A DNA stretch of 64,000 bases from Oscheius dolichura. Taxonomy: Eukaryota > Nematoda > Chromadorea > Rhabditida > Rhabditidae. The notes below the pieces were generated by a model. The model saw only the letters and a list, made by a program, of their open reading frames with translations. It had not been told where the DNA came from and ran no database searches. Position numbers and translations under genes: made by a program. Positions 1 through 11,859 of this stretch are shown one piece after another (within the stretch, counting starts at the first letter, position 1; each line of letters begins with the position of its first letter). The stretch spans positions 8,883,501-8,947,500 of the forward strand of contig OW051493.1 in the NCBI GenBank assembly GCA_932521035.1, written 5' to 3'.

Positions 1-580
1 TTTGGAATTGGTAAGCGTTTCCTTGACTTTCTTATTTCCCACTTGAATCTTCTGCGGAAGTTGAAGAACAGAGAATTCCACTGTTAGCGGGAGATTCATT
101 ATCGGCGGTAGACCGTCCGTTGTCTTCGGCTCTTCCTTTCCATTTGATGGAAGTTTTCGGTAGGGCTTGTAAGAGCCCGGAAGCATTCCCAAGACACGCC
201 AAGTCGTCTCATCCGAAGTGTAGGTACCGGTCAGGTTGCGCAGATCGATCTTATACGTGCCATCAGTCTCTTTACCAGGTTCCTGAAAAAAAATACAAAT
301 TATTTATTCAAATTGCAATAAAAAATCACTTATCAACATGAAAAAAAGGTATAACATAATGCAAAAAACTTACTATTAATTCAATTGTAGTTTTTTTCTT
401 GTCTTCTTCTTCATCCGGCACCTCCTGTAGTAGTCTGCGCTTTTTGTGATTTACTACTGTCCAATATCCAATTTCTTTTTTTGGAACAGTAATAGATCCA
501 GCCAGCCATTCAGTAGCATACTTTTGAGTGATTTCCTTGCCGTCCTTGCCACTTTTCGATGATCTAGCTTTAGAGGACAT
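1..580 (-). CDS. Unrecognised protein, 5' part of gene, runs off the left edge
   Basis: Two exons are visible. Exon 1 is 374-580, starting MSSKARSSKSGKDGK; exon 2 is 1-282 and is cut by the window edge. The 91-nt intron 283-373 has a GTAAGT donor and a T-rich CAG acceptor, and both junctions are phase 0. The N-terminus is Lys/Ser-rich, followed by an acidic/basic stretch (EVPDEEEDKKK). Exon 2 stays open for 94 codons. I chose the ATG at 580 because an acceptor-like TTAG lies about 13 nt upstream; an in-frame ATG at 664 would add 28 residues that look untranslated. I do not recognise a family. A soluble nuclear or cytosolic protein is possible, because no signal peptide or membrane segment is seen. 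Confidence 0.6.
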
Positions 581-2701
581 CCTGCTACTCGCTAACCAGG
601 AACAAAGTAGAAATGAATTTCTTTTTTGACAAAAATGAGCAATGCAATAAACAGATTTCGACAAGTATTTTCATGAAATAAGGTTATTTTTCTTCAAAAC
701 ATGACAAGCGAATGCAAACTACAAAAACAATGGAGACAGTGTTGATAAATTTACAAAAGAACATCAATTTATACAAATATATACAATATTCTAATAGTTT
801 TATTACCTTGTTTAGTTCTAGTATAGGCTTAAGCCTATATCTTGTAATGTTTTCTTGGTTGAAATTAACATAAAGAATTCAATCCTGGTTCAGTTTACTA
901 CGATAACTTTCGATAACTTTCAATAACTTTGCTATTTCTTCTTATTCAGCTCGGCCAGGCATGTTTTCTTCATGGTTGAAGCACGCAAAGTAGGTAAAAT
1001 AAACTTGCCGAAGAAAAAAATTGCTGAAAGAAAGTGAAAGCCGAAAGGTAAAAATATTTTGACGTTTCGGCAGGCGGCAACTGCCAAAGAACGCGAGGAA
1101 AAAAGTTCTCACCCATGCACAAAGCTCACTCTCACTCCGGGGCAATACCCCGCCCTGTTTGCTCTTTCCAGCTGTGTCGATCGATTCCATTGTATTTCGA
1201 TTTGCCTTGAACATTATGTTAAACACGAGTTGTTCTTGTCATTGTTACATTTGTTACCCGTCCTCCCTTGGGAAGAAAGACTAGAAAACATCCCGACCTC
1301 CCCAGGCAAACAACGTCTCGCTCGCTCTCTTCCACCCTCAATTATGTTTGGGACTCTCTTCAGAACCCCCGTTTCGAACGGAAGCTCATTGGCTTAATTG
1401 AAAATGAAATGGATTTGCTTTTGAGAGTGAGAGCGATGAATAGGTGAAATTGACAAGTTTCTATATTGCCGCAGTCGGGGAACGACACTTGAATGCCCTT
1501 TTTCAAGAGGTTCTGACTCATTCTCACTACCGCATGAGCCAGCTGGTATTTTTCTTCCCTTTTCTATACGATTTTTCATGTAGTTTTCTTCTTTTGTTCA
1601 TTAGTTTAGGCAAATTCAATTTGTCGAAAGGACAATTAATTTATATCATTTGCTTTTATTAGAATCAGCCAGCAAAAGTACTTCTCTTTTTTCACAGTGT
1701 TATTTCCGACCTTGACTTAACGGGGTTTGATTGTCTTGCGACTTCCTTTCCGCCATCTGGTTTTGCTTGATATGTTTTTCTTAGCAATAGAGACGTTTTT
1801 CGTTGCAATGCATTAGCCTTTACACAATTTAGCGGAAGTACATTTGTTTTTTCAGCTTTTTTGATGAATTCTTCTAAACTAATCAACAACTACAGCAAAA
1901 GTAGCAGCAAATTAAAAATGTACTGCAAAAAACTGTTTTTCCGGTTGTCTCATAGTTGTGGTCGGCTTGTGTATGGGTTCAGCGCAAAATCGATGCCCCG
2001 CCGTCCTTCGGCACCCAATTTTCCGTACCCTCGACTTTTCATTGTTTCTCCTACTCTTATTTGCATTTGTTTAGAACTAGGGGGTTATTTCCTACCTGTA
2101 CTTTGTAAATATAAGGCTAGAAAAATGTATTCAGTCCGTTTTATATTTTCTAAACACCTTTATTTTGATTTCTATAAGTTTAGCATAAGATACTGAAGGT
2201 CATTGTTCCTAATTCAACATTTTACTTACCGCAATTGCTAAAAATAAGCTTCCAATTAGGTTTATCCTCCGCCCACTCCATTTGACTCATCCTCCACCTA
2301 TCTTATTTCATTTCCTCATTAGCATTTATGACGCATCCGGTGAAAACGAGCACAAGTTTCGAGACAAGAGTAGAGTACAATGGCACTTTTATTGTTTATT
2401 CTTATCAGTTCTTATTTACCGATCGTCTTCCTTGTGCATTTTCCATTGAATTATACCCTCAAATATTATTTTGCTTTCGATCTTCAAAGCATTTCCCATG
2501 TTTATGTGTTCGTTTTATTTTGTAAATCAATTAAAATGTGGAAATACTCAAACACTGGGGGTAGCACTAATCCAATCGAGTTATCACGTCCGCCTTCTCC
2601 CACTAATGTTTGCGAGCCGGGCGGGAACCAGGTCTCTCTTCCGATTACTTCCTTTCGGCCTGTTGTTTTCTCTTTTTGCTGAACACATTGACAATTTTCA
2701 G
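581..2701. other. Intergenic region between divergent genes
   Basis: AT-rich 2.1 kb between the left-edge gene (-) and phospholipase D (+). I see only short unsupported open frames. It should hold the two divergent promoters, but I could not identify a TATA box or other element with confidence. Confidence 0.5.
2695..2701 (+). promoter_or_regulatory. Splice acceptor directly abutting the PLD start codon
   Basis: TTTTCAG ends one base before the ATG at 2702. In nematodes this arrangement marks spliced-leader trans-splicing or a 5'-UTR intron. No upstream coding exon was found that would need it. Confidence 0.55.
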
Positions 2702-5700
2702 ATGAACGGCGTGCCGCCGTCTTCTCTCAGCCTGGATGATAGAGGGCCTATGAAAACAGGAAAAGAAGTCGAAATCACAGAGGTTTGTATAGTTTTCTAC
2801 TAATTATAGATAGCGATGGAGTTTGTGAACCTCTTACATTCCTCGGCAGTTTTAAGATTTACGATCGAAAAGACAGCCGGCTGTCGATGTCGCATAAATG
2901 TCAGCGTGCTTGCCGCTTTGTTTTTTGCTCAGCCATATCCCAAAGTGACAGCCATCTGTCTTTGTGGTCAACTGGAAATCCAATCAAAAATTGGATTGGT
3001 TGTATATGTTGTAATTTTTAGGTTGCTTCGCCAGATTCATTAAAATATAGACATGAAGACGATGAAGAAGAAGAAAGTTCCGATGATGACGATGAAATAC
3101 AATATTGTGACTGTATTGCTGTAGCATTATCCAAAAGTCTACCCGGAACTCCGGGAAAAAAAGGTTTCGAAGTTATATTATTTTTAAGTCCATGTTTAGG
3201 CATAATTCCATACGTGTCTATTTATGAATCTCAAGCTGAAGCTCGTAAAAGAGGATATTGGATTCCTGGTGTACCTGTAAATGCCAAAATTACTAAAGTA
3301 GAAAAGAATACTGACAGTGGAATTCATTTTATTAACACATTTTTGTAAGTCAATTTTCTATTTTCGTTTTACAATTTTTTACAGATACACAATAGAATTA
3401 GAACATGGGAGATTTAAATGGAGTGTTGTACGGAATTACAAAGATTTTACATTATTAAACAATCGGCTAATGGCCCACAGAGCAGCTGAAAGGATTAGAG
3501 CACCTGTAAGGAGGTTGGTTCATAAAATATGCAATTGATGCCTGGTAAAGTTTACAATAACAACGAATTAACGTGAAACATATTGGTTTCTTCTATATTT
3601 TGACGGTGTAAAATTTGTTTTGAACTGTTGAGTATGATAAAAGCATCCAAAAATAATAAACAGCCTGGTTTATTGAAATTTTTTTTAAACTAACCGCCTG
3701 CAATGCTTCTATTCAGATTTGTTTCTAATCATCCGAAAGTTGTCGAGTAAGTTATACGTAGATTCGTCTAACTAAAATGTTGTGCATGAGTTAGCAGCTT
3801 CTATAGCAGCGCACGAAGATTTATTCACTCACAAATTTTATGTCTGTAACAATTCGCGAAGTTCCTAGTAATGTCGTGGCATGGTTGTGCTAGTTGTCTT
3901 ACTGCAATGTCGCCTTTTTTATTGCACTGTTCAAAAGAGAATATTTATTTGCAGAGCCCAAGAGCGAGTGGATTCTTTTCTCGAAGGAATGGGCGTTGAC
4001 ATTATATCTGATCATAAAGAAGATTGTCCCTATTTTCGTAAACCAACAAGGCGAAAGTCCAAGGTTTGTCGAATATTTTCGTAAATATACTTTATCTTTC
4101 CAGATGCAAATTCTCAAAAGAGAAGCTGATGATTTAGAAGCAGTAGAACATAAACAAAATGGAACGGCTCCTATAGCTACAGGAGAAAGCCCTTTAACTC
4201 CCTCGGATACCGAAGTAGTACAAAGAATCAGTATGAACCAAGCTGTTCAGTGTAAATTACATTTTTTGAATATGGTAATCAATAATTTAGCCGGAATTCT
4301 TAAAGAATCTTCCGATGAGGTGCCAAGAATTAGCATGGATGGTACTTTACCTAAAAAGCGAACAGGTTTCGTGATGCCTTCTGTAGAAGAGGAAAAAACT
4401 GATGGAGATGAGCAGGTTTGTTTTGATTAATTTCAACTTTATGGTTTTCCGTAAAATTGATTAGATAGTTAGATTTGTGGATTTTTTTTCTTTGTTTAGC
4501 ATGAAAAGTTAAGATGAAACACTAAAAGTTACATACATTATACACGTATCACTCTCAGGAAGTGACATGGCACGAAAGTGATGCTCGAAACCTCTTACTT
4601 CCGGTATAATTTAATATAATCGCATGTTTGTTTCCATAACTATGGCTATACCCTTTTTTTTAACGCAATACAGCTATTTTTAACGGTTTCTATGTGATGT
4701 CCAGAAATTTGCCATAATTGGCTGCGGATAGTTTACGCCTTTATTTTAATTTTATAGGCGCATGTATGTTGTAACACTAGTTTACGCGTACCCTAACCTT
4801 CTATCACTCATGGCTTTACTTTCATAGTCGTCGTGTGTTTACATTTTCTGTTAATATTTTATTTTTTAGGGAAGTATCAAGAAGCCGAAAACCCGGACAA
4901 GAAAGAAGCATACTCTTCCACCATTCCCACGACTTCCAGATTATATGGTGACGGATGTTGAGCATAGAAAGGTAGAAAATATTGATAGCTTTCAATAACT
5001 CTTTTAGGAACAATTAGAAAATTGGTTGCAAATGCTTCTTCACATTCCCATCAACAGAAATCACCACGAAACTGTTAGTTCATTTTTTTAATTGAATTTA
5101 TTTCGTTTATTCAGGCCGAATTTCTTGAAATTAGTCGCTTCTCCTTTGTTAACGATCTTGGTGGTAAACATACGGAAGGTTTTGTTAAAAAGCGGCCTGG
5201 TGGTTCCCGTGTTTTCTTAGGATGCAAACAATTTTGTGTGCGATATTTTGTCCCCTGGAGTAAAAGGTATTTTGCAATTTTTGCTGTTGTATACCGTGTT
5301 TAGATGGCTTATGGTGCGCGATTCTTTTGTAGCCTACATGGATCATCGTACAGAACAAATTCGCATGGTTTTGCTAATGGATAAAGATTTCAAAGTGGCC
5401 GCAGGTGGTAGAGAAGCGGAAGGAATTCCTACCGGTCTTATTATTACGAACACTCAACAGTAAGAGGTCATTTTTATTTTTTTTATTCCAATAATTCTAG
5501 CGAATTACATCTAAAATGCAAAAGAATTCAAGATACAAGGCAATGGAAAGCTATAATTGAGCAATCAATGGCTGGGTCGGGTAATGTATGGGTTCAGCCT
5601 CACCGATTTAGTTCCTCGTTTCCCGTAAGAGAAGAATGCTATGGAAAATGGTAAAGAGGGATTCTTTTCAATAGTTTTTTTTGTTCAGGTTCGTTGATGC

Positions 5701-8700
5701 AAAAGCGTACATGTCGGCCGCAGCAGATATGATGGAACTAGCTAGAGAAGAAATTTTTATTGCTGATTGGTGGTTGAGCCCTGAAGTAATTTTAAATATT
5801 TCTTATCAAAAACGTTTTTCTTCAGATATACATGAAAAGGCCAGCTTTAGCTGGAACCTATTGGCGATTAGACCAGATTCTCAAACGAAAAGCCGAACAA
5901 GGAGTGAGGGTTTTTGTTTTACTCTATAAAGAAATGGAAATGGCCTTGGGACTAAATAGTATATACACAAAAAGAACACTACAAGGGCTTCATCCAAATG
6001 TTAGAGTGAGTATTTTTGTATATCTTAAATATCCTTTTAATTTTTTAGGTAATGCGCCATCCTGATCATTATCCGTCAACAGGAACCTTTTTCTGGGCTC
6101 ATCACGAAAAATTAGTTATTATTGACCAGCTGATTTCCTTTGTCGGCGGTGTGTTATTCATTTTTTTCCCATGAATTAATGGTTTTAGGTGTCGATCTCT
6201 GTTTTGGACGTTGGGATGACGAGCATCATCTTCTAACTGATTTGGGATCGGTTCAATTTACCGGACAACATGGTCTACAGGATCATTCTTTGGTAATTGA
6301 TTTTTGATACTCGTCTATTGCTATTTTTAGGCCACAGGTTTACGTGCTCTGGTAAAAGCCCCGCTGACACTTTCTCCTCTAGGTTTAGAAGAAAATGAAA
6401 TTGTTGTCCCCAGAGGAGAGGAGGGTAAATCGCCCGAGGCAGCAGGAGATAGCAACGTACCCACAATAACACAAGTGCAAGTTGCAGTTCGTTAGTGGCA
6501 TTTTGTTGCTCGTTATTTTATGTTATTTTAGCTGTGGAAGGTGGAGCAAAGACTCAAATACGACAAATAACGTCTATAAACATTAAACCAGACGGACAGG
6601 ATGAAGTGGATTCTCATGTTCTTCGAGAAATTGCCGAAGAACAGCCAACCGAGGAGAAAGTTTTTGCTGACAAAGAATCAGGAAATGTTAGAGTTCGGGT
6701 GTGGAAAAAAGGTAGGATTTTCTCTTTACTATTTTATTTTTCGTTTCAGCTGCTCCACAAGCCGCGACGATTACAAAAGAACGCCACAGCTCCCCACCAT
6801 CTTCAACCAAACCTGAATATATTGAATATACTTCACAAGCTTCTGTACCTGCTCCTGGAAAAAAAGCAACTTTATTCCATGTGGTAAAAGATGCAGAAGA
6901 AGCTTCAAAGAAAAAGGTTTGTGTTTTTTCGTGTGACTTTGTAAAAATATGGTTAGACACCATCTGGGCCAAAGAAGTTGCCAGTTGAACTGCTTGATAA
7001 AGCTGGACCGGCGCCGTTAATGTTTGAAAAAGCTGCTAAGAGTGGAATGGATCTGGCTACTGCTGCAGAGAAATATAAAGAATACGTTGAAAGTGGAGCA
7101 GTCCAACGAGTAAATAGTTATACCTTTTCGCCATAATAAATTACATTTAGGAAAAGCACAGAGCACAGACACCACCGATGAAACGAAAAGAAAGCAGAGT
7201 TTCACGAGCAGTTTCTAACTGGAAGAGCAATCGAGCCAAAAGAAAGTGGAAACATGTAATAATTTATTGTTTCAGTGTTATTAAACCTTCTCCAGGTCCT
7301 AGACAACGATGAAGCCACCCAAGGATACGAATTAGAATGGCTCCGGCTTCAAGCGATTGCCACAGACGAGACAGTAGATGGTGGTACAAAGCTCTGGATT
7401 GGAAAAGATTATGTCAACTATATTCACAAAGATTTTATCGAAGTTGATATGCCGTTCCACGATTTTGTCGACCGAGGGATGACTCCCAGAATGCCATGGC
7501 ATGATATACATTCGGTTACTTTTGGTTCGGCCGCACGGGATGTAGCGCGGCATTTTATTCAAAGGTGGAATGCTACGAAAACTGAGAAACTAAAAGTATC
7601 GTTTTATTATTTTACTTTTCATAATTTTTATAGGATGATACCAACTACCCCTTTCTTCTGCCAAAGTCTTACGAAAATCTTAAAGTCCCACGAGTTTTTC
7701 GTAATCCGTCTTTCAGTGAATGCTGCAATATTCAGGTAGCATTTAATTGATTTACACTTGTAACATATGTTTCAGGTTCTTCGTTCCTTATCAAACTGGT
7801 CCGGTTTAATTAATCAAACTGAAGATTCCATTCAAATGGCTTATTTGTCTCTTATTGCCAATTCAAAGGTATTTTTCTTTTTGAATCGAGTTAAAATTCC
7901 TTGCAGCATTTCATTTATATTGAAAATCAATTCTTTGTTTCTCTAATCGACTCCCAAGATGTTTTGAATGAGGTCTGTAAAGTAATTTGCAATAGGATTA
8001 TTCGCGCCTACAAGTGAGCATTTTTACTAAAAGTATTTTACCTATTTGCTTGCAGAGAAAAACAGAAATATCGTGTTTACATTATGATTCCGCTTCTTCC
8101 TGGTTTTGAAGGCGATGTGGGAGCACCTGGTGGCTCTTCTTTACAAGCAGTTCTTCATTGGACCTATTTATCATTGAGCAGAGGACCTAATTCACTTATT
8201 GAACGTCTCAAAGCTGTATGGTTTTGGTTTTATTTCAGTTAGTTTTTTAAATTTTAGGTAGTTCCTGATCCTTTTGAATATCTATCGATTGGTGCGCTGC
8301 GTACACATGATATGCTTTGTGGAAAGCTTGTCAGCGAACTTATTTATATTCATTGCAAATTGCTCATTGTGGACGATGAATATGTCATTATAGGATCTGC
8401 TAATATCAATGATCGCTCTCAGGTCTGTATTTTCTATAATGTTTTCTAAATTTCCTTCTTTCTTCAGGTTGGAAATCGTGATTCTGAAGTTTGCCTTCTT
8501 TACCATGACTTGAACCATGAAAAAAGCTTAATGAATGGACGCCCTTATCAAGCTGGTAAATTTGCCAAAAGTCTTCGTGTCCGATGTATGAAAGAACATC
8601 TTGGATTACTACCAAATGAGCGAAGACCGGCTAAATTCCCTTATGATGTGACATGTGACGATCCTGTAGCTGATGATTTCTTCGTAGATATTTGGCAATC

Positions 8701-9131
8701 AACAGCTAAATTAAATACGAGAATTTATGAAGAAGTACGCCGAATTGTTTGTTATTTATTTATTTTGTTCATTACAGGTGTTCCGCGCTTATCCAACGGA
8801 TAATGTAGAAACCTTTGATGAATATCAAAAATGGACTTCGCAGATGTCTTTGGCAGAATATCAGCCGAGCCAGGCAGAAGAAAGACTTCGCGATTTACGA
8901 GGTTTGTTTATATTTGCTATTAAAAGCCACGACAGCCGAATAATCAATACAGCACATCATTTCCCATGGCTTGCACACCTCGATAAAAACATTCTCAGCT
9001 GTTTACACAGCCACATTGACTCCTTTTCAGGCACTCTGGTGGAGTTCCCATTAAACTTTTTGTGCAAAGCTGTTCTGACGCCTGGTATTACCTCCAAGGA
9101 AGGCCTAGTTCCCAGTGCTGTCTTTACATAG
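2702..9131 (+). CDS. pld-1: Phospholipase D, PX-PH-HKD type (PLD1/2 family)
   Basis: Hydrolyses phosphatidylcholine to phosphatidic acid and choline at membranes; part of vesicle-trafficking and Arf/Rho/PKC signalling. I resolve 29 exons with consistent phases: 2702-2782, 3022-3344, 3385-3513, 3717-3746 (30 nt), 3955-4063, 4104-4415, 4870-4971, 5008-5073, 5115-5266, 5304-5459, 5501-5650, 5689-5785, 5826-6005, 6049-6148, 6189-6292, 6331-6424, 6532-6711, 6750-6916, 6957-7109, 7151-7255, 7296-7595, 7634-7735, 7776-7868, 7907-8013, 8056-8215, 8258-8422, 8468-8734, 8778-8901, 9031-9131. They encode about 1402 residues, near the size of known PLD1 proteins. Order: acidic N-terminus, PX domain ([12 protein letters not shown]), PH domain ([12 protein letters not shown]), HKD1 ([10 protein letters not shown]), Lys-rich loop, the RMPWHD segment, HKD2 (HCKLLIVDD then GSANINDRS), and the conserved C-terminus ending AVFT, matching the VWT-type end of the family. 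Least certain is the 3' end of the exon starting at 6331: donor 6425 is the only phase-compatible one, but up to 20 more codons look coding. Confidence 0.93.
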
Positions 9132-9404
9132 ATATGTAGGTATATTTCTCTCTTGCTTGTTATTTTTCTTTCCTCTTGTCTTGCCTTGGCTTGTAGCCTA
9201 CATAGGACCAGGTGTTATGCGTGATCAGCTTCAACCTAAACCGGTGCTTATCCCCCTATCTTTTCCAGTTGCAGTAAAACGAGTGTATATTATTTTGTAA
9301 AATTTAAATTTGTATGTACTTTTTATTTATTTGACACTAACGCATCCAGCCGCTGTTGTTTAGCGTTATTTTTTTTCTCACACAGAGTTAGAAGAACCTC
9401 TTAG

Positions 9405-9421
9405 CGGGGCATTGTGCCCCG
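9405..9421 (+). promoter_or_regulatory. Perfect 7-bp GC stem-loop in PLD 3' UTR
   Basis: CGGGGCATTGTGCCCCG forms a 7-bp stem with a 3-nt loop in an otherwise AT-rich 3' UTR, about 275 nt after the stop codon. The function is unknown. Confidence 0.4.
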
Positions 9422-9485
9422 TCTAAGTCTGTTTTATACTTTCATTTTTTCTATGAATATATCATTTATTATACCAATTTATCAT

Positions 9486-9491
9486 AATAAA
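9486..9491 (+). terminator. Polyadenylation signal AATAAA for PLD
   Basis: Canonical hexamer about 355 nt after the PLD stop codon and before the PRRC1 start, in AT-rich sequence. Confidence 0.5.
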
Positions 9492-9612
9492 TAGCTATCT
9501 TATTGCATGAATGTGTTATTCAAAGATGTACAATCGACTGAATACTTGGAGAGACGGAATTTTTTGAAATAAGCGAGAATTCCAGTTCAATATACGATTG
9601 TGAACGAAAAAA

Positions 9613-11323
9613 ATGGCAGACGACCATCAAAAAGGTTAGATTTACCTTTATTTTATGGGTTTTATAAGGGAAATAGACATTTTATAGCCAAAATCTTCAG
9701 CTTTAATAAATGAAAAATGAACGCTACCTGATAATATAACGAAAGCGGGCTTTGCCCATGATAAAAACGGATACAATCGTTCCAAAATGTTTTCCTATCA
9801 TTTCGTCATAGATCCCCCTGCTCCCCTTCCCTCCTTCGCCTCTCCACCTCTCCCTGATTTCGCTCAAAAGAAGCCCGGTTCATTTGTACCACCCCGTCCG
9901 CCTGTCCTTCATCCCAATGTTGGTTCGGCCGGATCCTCCAATCCATTTGCCCCTAAAGGAGTTGCTTCAAATTTGGAGGTAAATAATCAATACAATTGGG
10001 TAAATATGGCCCAGAAATCACCACTTCCAAAGCCCACGGCTCCAAATTTCACCCCTTCGATGAATCCGCCACAAGCGGCGAGGAAAACTCCTTCTCCCAA
10101 GCCTGTATCATCTCCGATTTATCCTCTGATCCCTCCTACAAAGAGGGAAGAACCGGCAGCTGTTCCTAAAAGATCTGAAGAACCGGTACACCTTATTATA
10201 ATATTTTAAAATTATAATTTGAAGCCGATTTCTGTATCTTCTCCTCATAAAGAGGTTCCCCTGACACCGTCACCTCCAATTATTTCTCCACCAACTTCCC
10301 CAGCTGTTCTACCTACTGAATCGCCTCAAACAGTGGAAAAAGCCGGGAAATCAAGTGAATCGGAGGAGAAGAAGCCCGTTCCCACTGGACATGTGGATAT
10401 GACCGGCGGACTAATGGGATGGATAACAAAAACCGTAACAGAAAGTAAATTGCTAAATGATGTAGCTGAAAAAGCTAAACACGGAATGGAGCAGGTTCTC
10501 ACGACACTAGATCCAGGAATGAGAGGATTTCTCTCAGATGACGGCACTGTAAGTCAACTATCTGATTTTTTTAAAAGAAAAATGATAAATTTCAGGTAGA
10601 ATTGTATATTGTAGCCCCGGATGCGAATGTTATCCGTGCGGTGAAAGAAGGCTTCGAGCGAGTCTTTGCTAGCGTCTTGGTTAGAGCTGTTCCAGCTGCT
10701 TTGGGTAAGAAAAACACTGTGAATAAAAGAAATATGACAAAAATTCAGGAAATCTTCCACCATTAGTAAATGGTTCTTCCTATGCTTTGGAGTTGTGCAG
10801 AGAAAGAAGCAGCCGTGTTTTTGCCTCGAAGCAAGTTCCAACGACGGCTCCTCTTCTTGTCATGCAGCCATTTATCATGCATTTTGAGAATAAGTAAGTC
10901 TTTTTTACTTGAATTACCTCATTTCTTAATGGAATAGAGCAATTTTCTCCGTTTTTAGACCCTATACTTCTACGAGACTTCTCTTGGAATGGAAAGGAAA
11001 CCTCCTTGACGCGTTTTCCCAGCTTCTTCCAGTGGAAGATAAACTTTTGAAGGTCCTAGAAGCTCGCTCAAAGGCTGACGGCAAACAGGCTCAAGACTAT
11101 TCAATTACTTTGAGCCAAGCAGTCAAAGAGGTAAATTTCCCACCAAAAAAAGCTAAAAAATGTCCCAATTTAGGTCTACAACCTGGATTGTGAGTCCTGG
11201 ACCGGACCGCCTTTTCCCTATTCCTTTTCGGAGCTCCTGGAACATGGAGCAGCCTCCTTGGCACTTCAATTTATGAATTTGTCGATGGAAAAATCGGCAG
11301 CTACAACACCGACAAACGAATAA
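9613..11323 (+). CDS. PRRC1: PRRC1-like protein (proline-rich coiled-coil 1)
   Basis: Mammalian PRRC1 is linked to ER exit sites/COPII and protein kinase A regulation. The model has seven exons, phases consistent: 9613-9634, 9812-10185, 10225-10548, 10596-10704, 10749-10893, 10959-11130, 11174-11323, giving about 431 residues (the human protein is about 445). The N-terminal third is Pro/Ser-rich with many PP and SPK patches. The conserved C-terminal domain starts around GGLMGWITKTV and continues through the LDPGM and VELYIVAP segments, a Maf/Ham1-like fold in this family. Exon 1 encodes only seven residues plus one base. Within exon 2 a 36-nt stretch after the codons for SNLE begins GTAAAT and ends CAG, so a tiny in-frame intron at 9979-10014 is possible. 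It follows PLD on the same strand. Confidence 0.88.
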
Positions 11324-11566
11324 TTTGGAGGGAAAATGACTGAAAAAGTCTAACTGCATCTAACTGGGTCTCTATTTCAGTAGGGGTACTAATTATTTAT
11401 TTATTTCCCTCTTCTATTTCTCTCATAAATGTTGTGATTGTAAAAAAAATAAGCAGGCACTTTGTATAAATGTTTTTTGTGTTTTTTTTTAAATAAAATT
11501 GGAATAAAGGGAAGAAAATGAGCTTCAAATGAACCAGATTGAGGAGAACAGGGAGCTGCATTCGAG

Positions 11567-11663
11567 CGCCTGCACCCGTACAATCTCGGCAGCTGGACGG
11601 ATAGGAATTTGGCGGCGCTGAATACAAGATCGTGGAGCTGCTGAGAGTTTACGGGTGCGGCGG
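11567..11663. repeat. MITE-like foldback, GCACCCGTA family, copy 1
   Basis: Ends are inverted: GCACCCGTACAATCTCGG on the left and a matching TTTACGGGTGC end on the right, separated by about 60 nt. It lies directly 3' of PRRC1. This copy is degenerate compared with those at 30466 and 62910. Confidence 0.65.
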
Positions 11664-11673
11664 CAGCCATTTT

Positions 11674-11741
11674 GCCTCAATAGCGTAATGGTAACGTGCT
11701 CGTCTGGTAAGAAAACGATCGGTGTTCCATCCCCGCCACGG
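11674..11741 (+). repeat. tRNA-derived element A (A-box/B-box remnant)
   Basis: An A-box-like TAGCGTAATGG is followed at tRNA spacing by a B-box-like GTGTTCCATCC. The acceptor stem does not close and the anticodon arm is poor, so this is not a functional tRNA gene. It shares GCTCGTCTGGTAAGAAA with element D at 13609-13670. It sits about 120 nt upstream of the first exon of the gene at 11860. Confidence 0.55.
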
Positions 11742-11859
11742 ACATTCTAATTTTTGTTTTCTTGATATGCATATTACATGTTATTACAGTGTTAAATGTC
11801 GGTCGGAATGTTAAAAAGTCTCCCACTTCTTCATTTCTACTCGCTTTACTAGCCGGCGG

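Larger units (their letters stand above)
9132..9612 (+). other. PLD 3' UTR and short spacer to PRRC1
   Basis: Contains the PLD 3' untranslated region with a perfect stem-loop (9405-9421) and an AATAAA signal (9486-9491). About 120 nt then remain before the PRRC1 start. The close same-strand spacing would be compatible with a trans-spliced operon, but no intercistronic acceptor is obvious directly at the PRRC1 ATG. Confidence 0.5.
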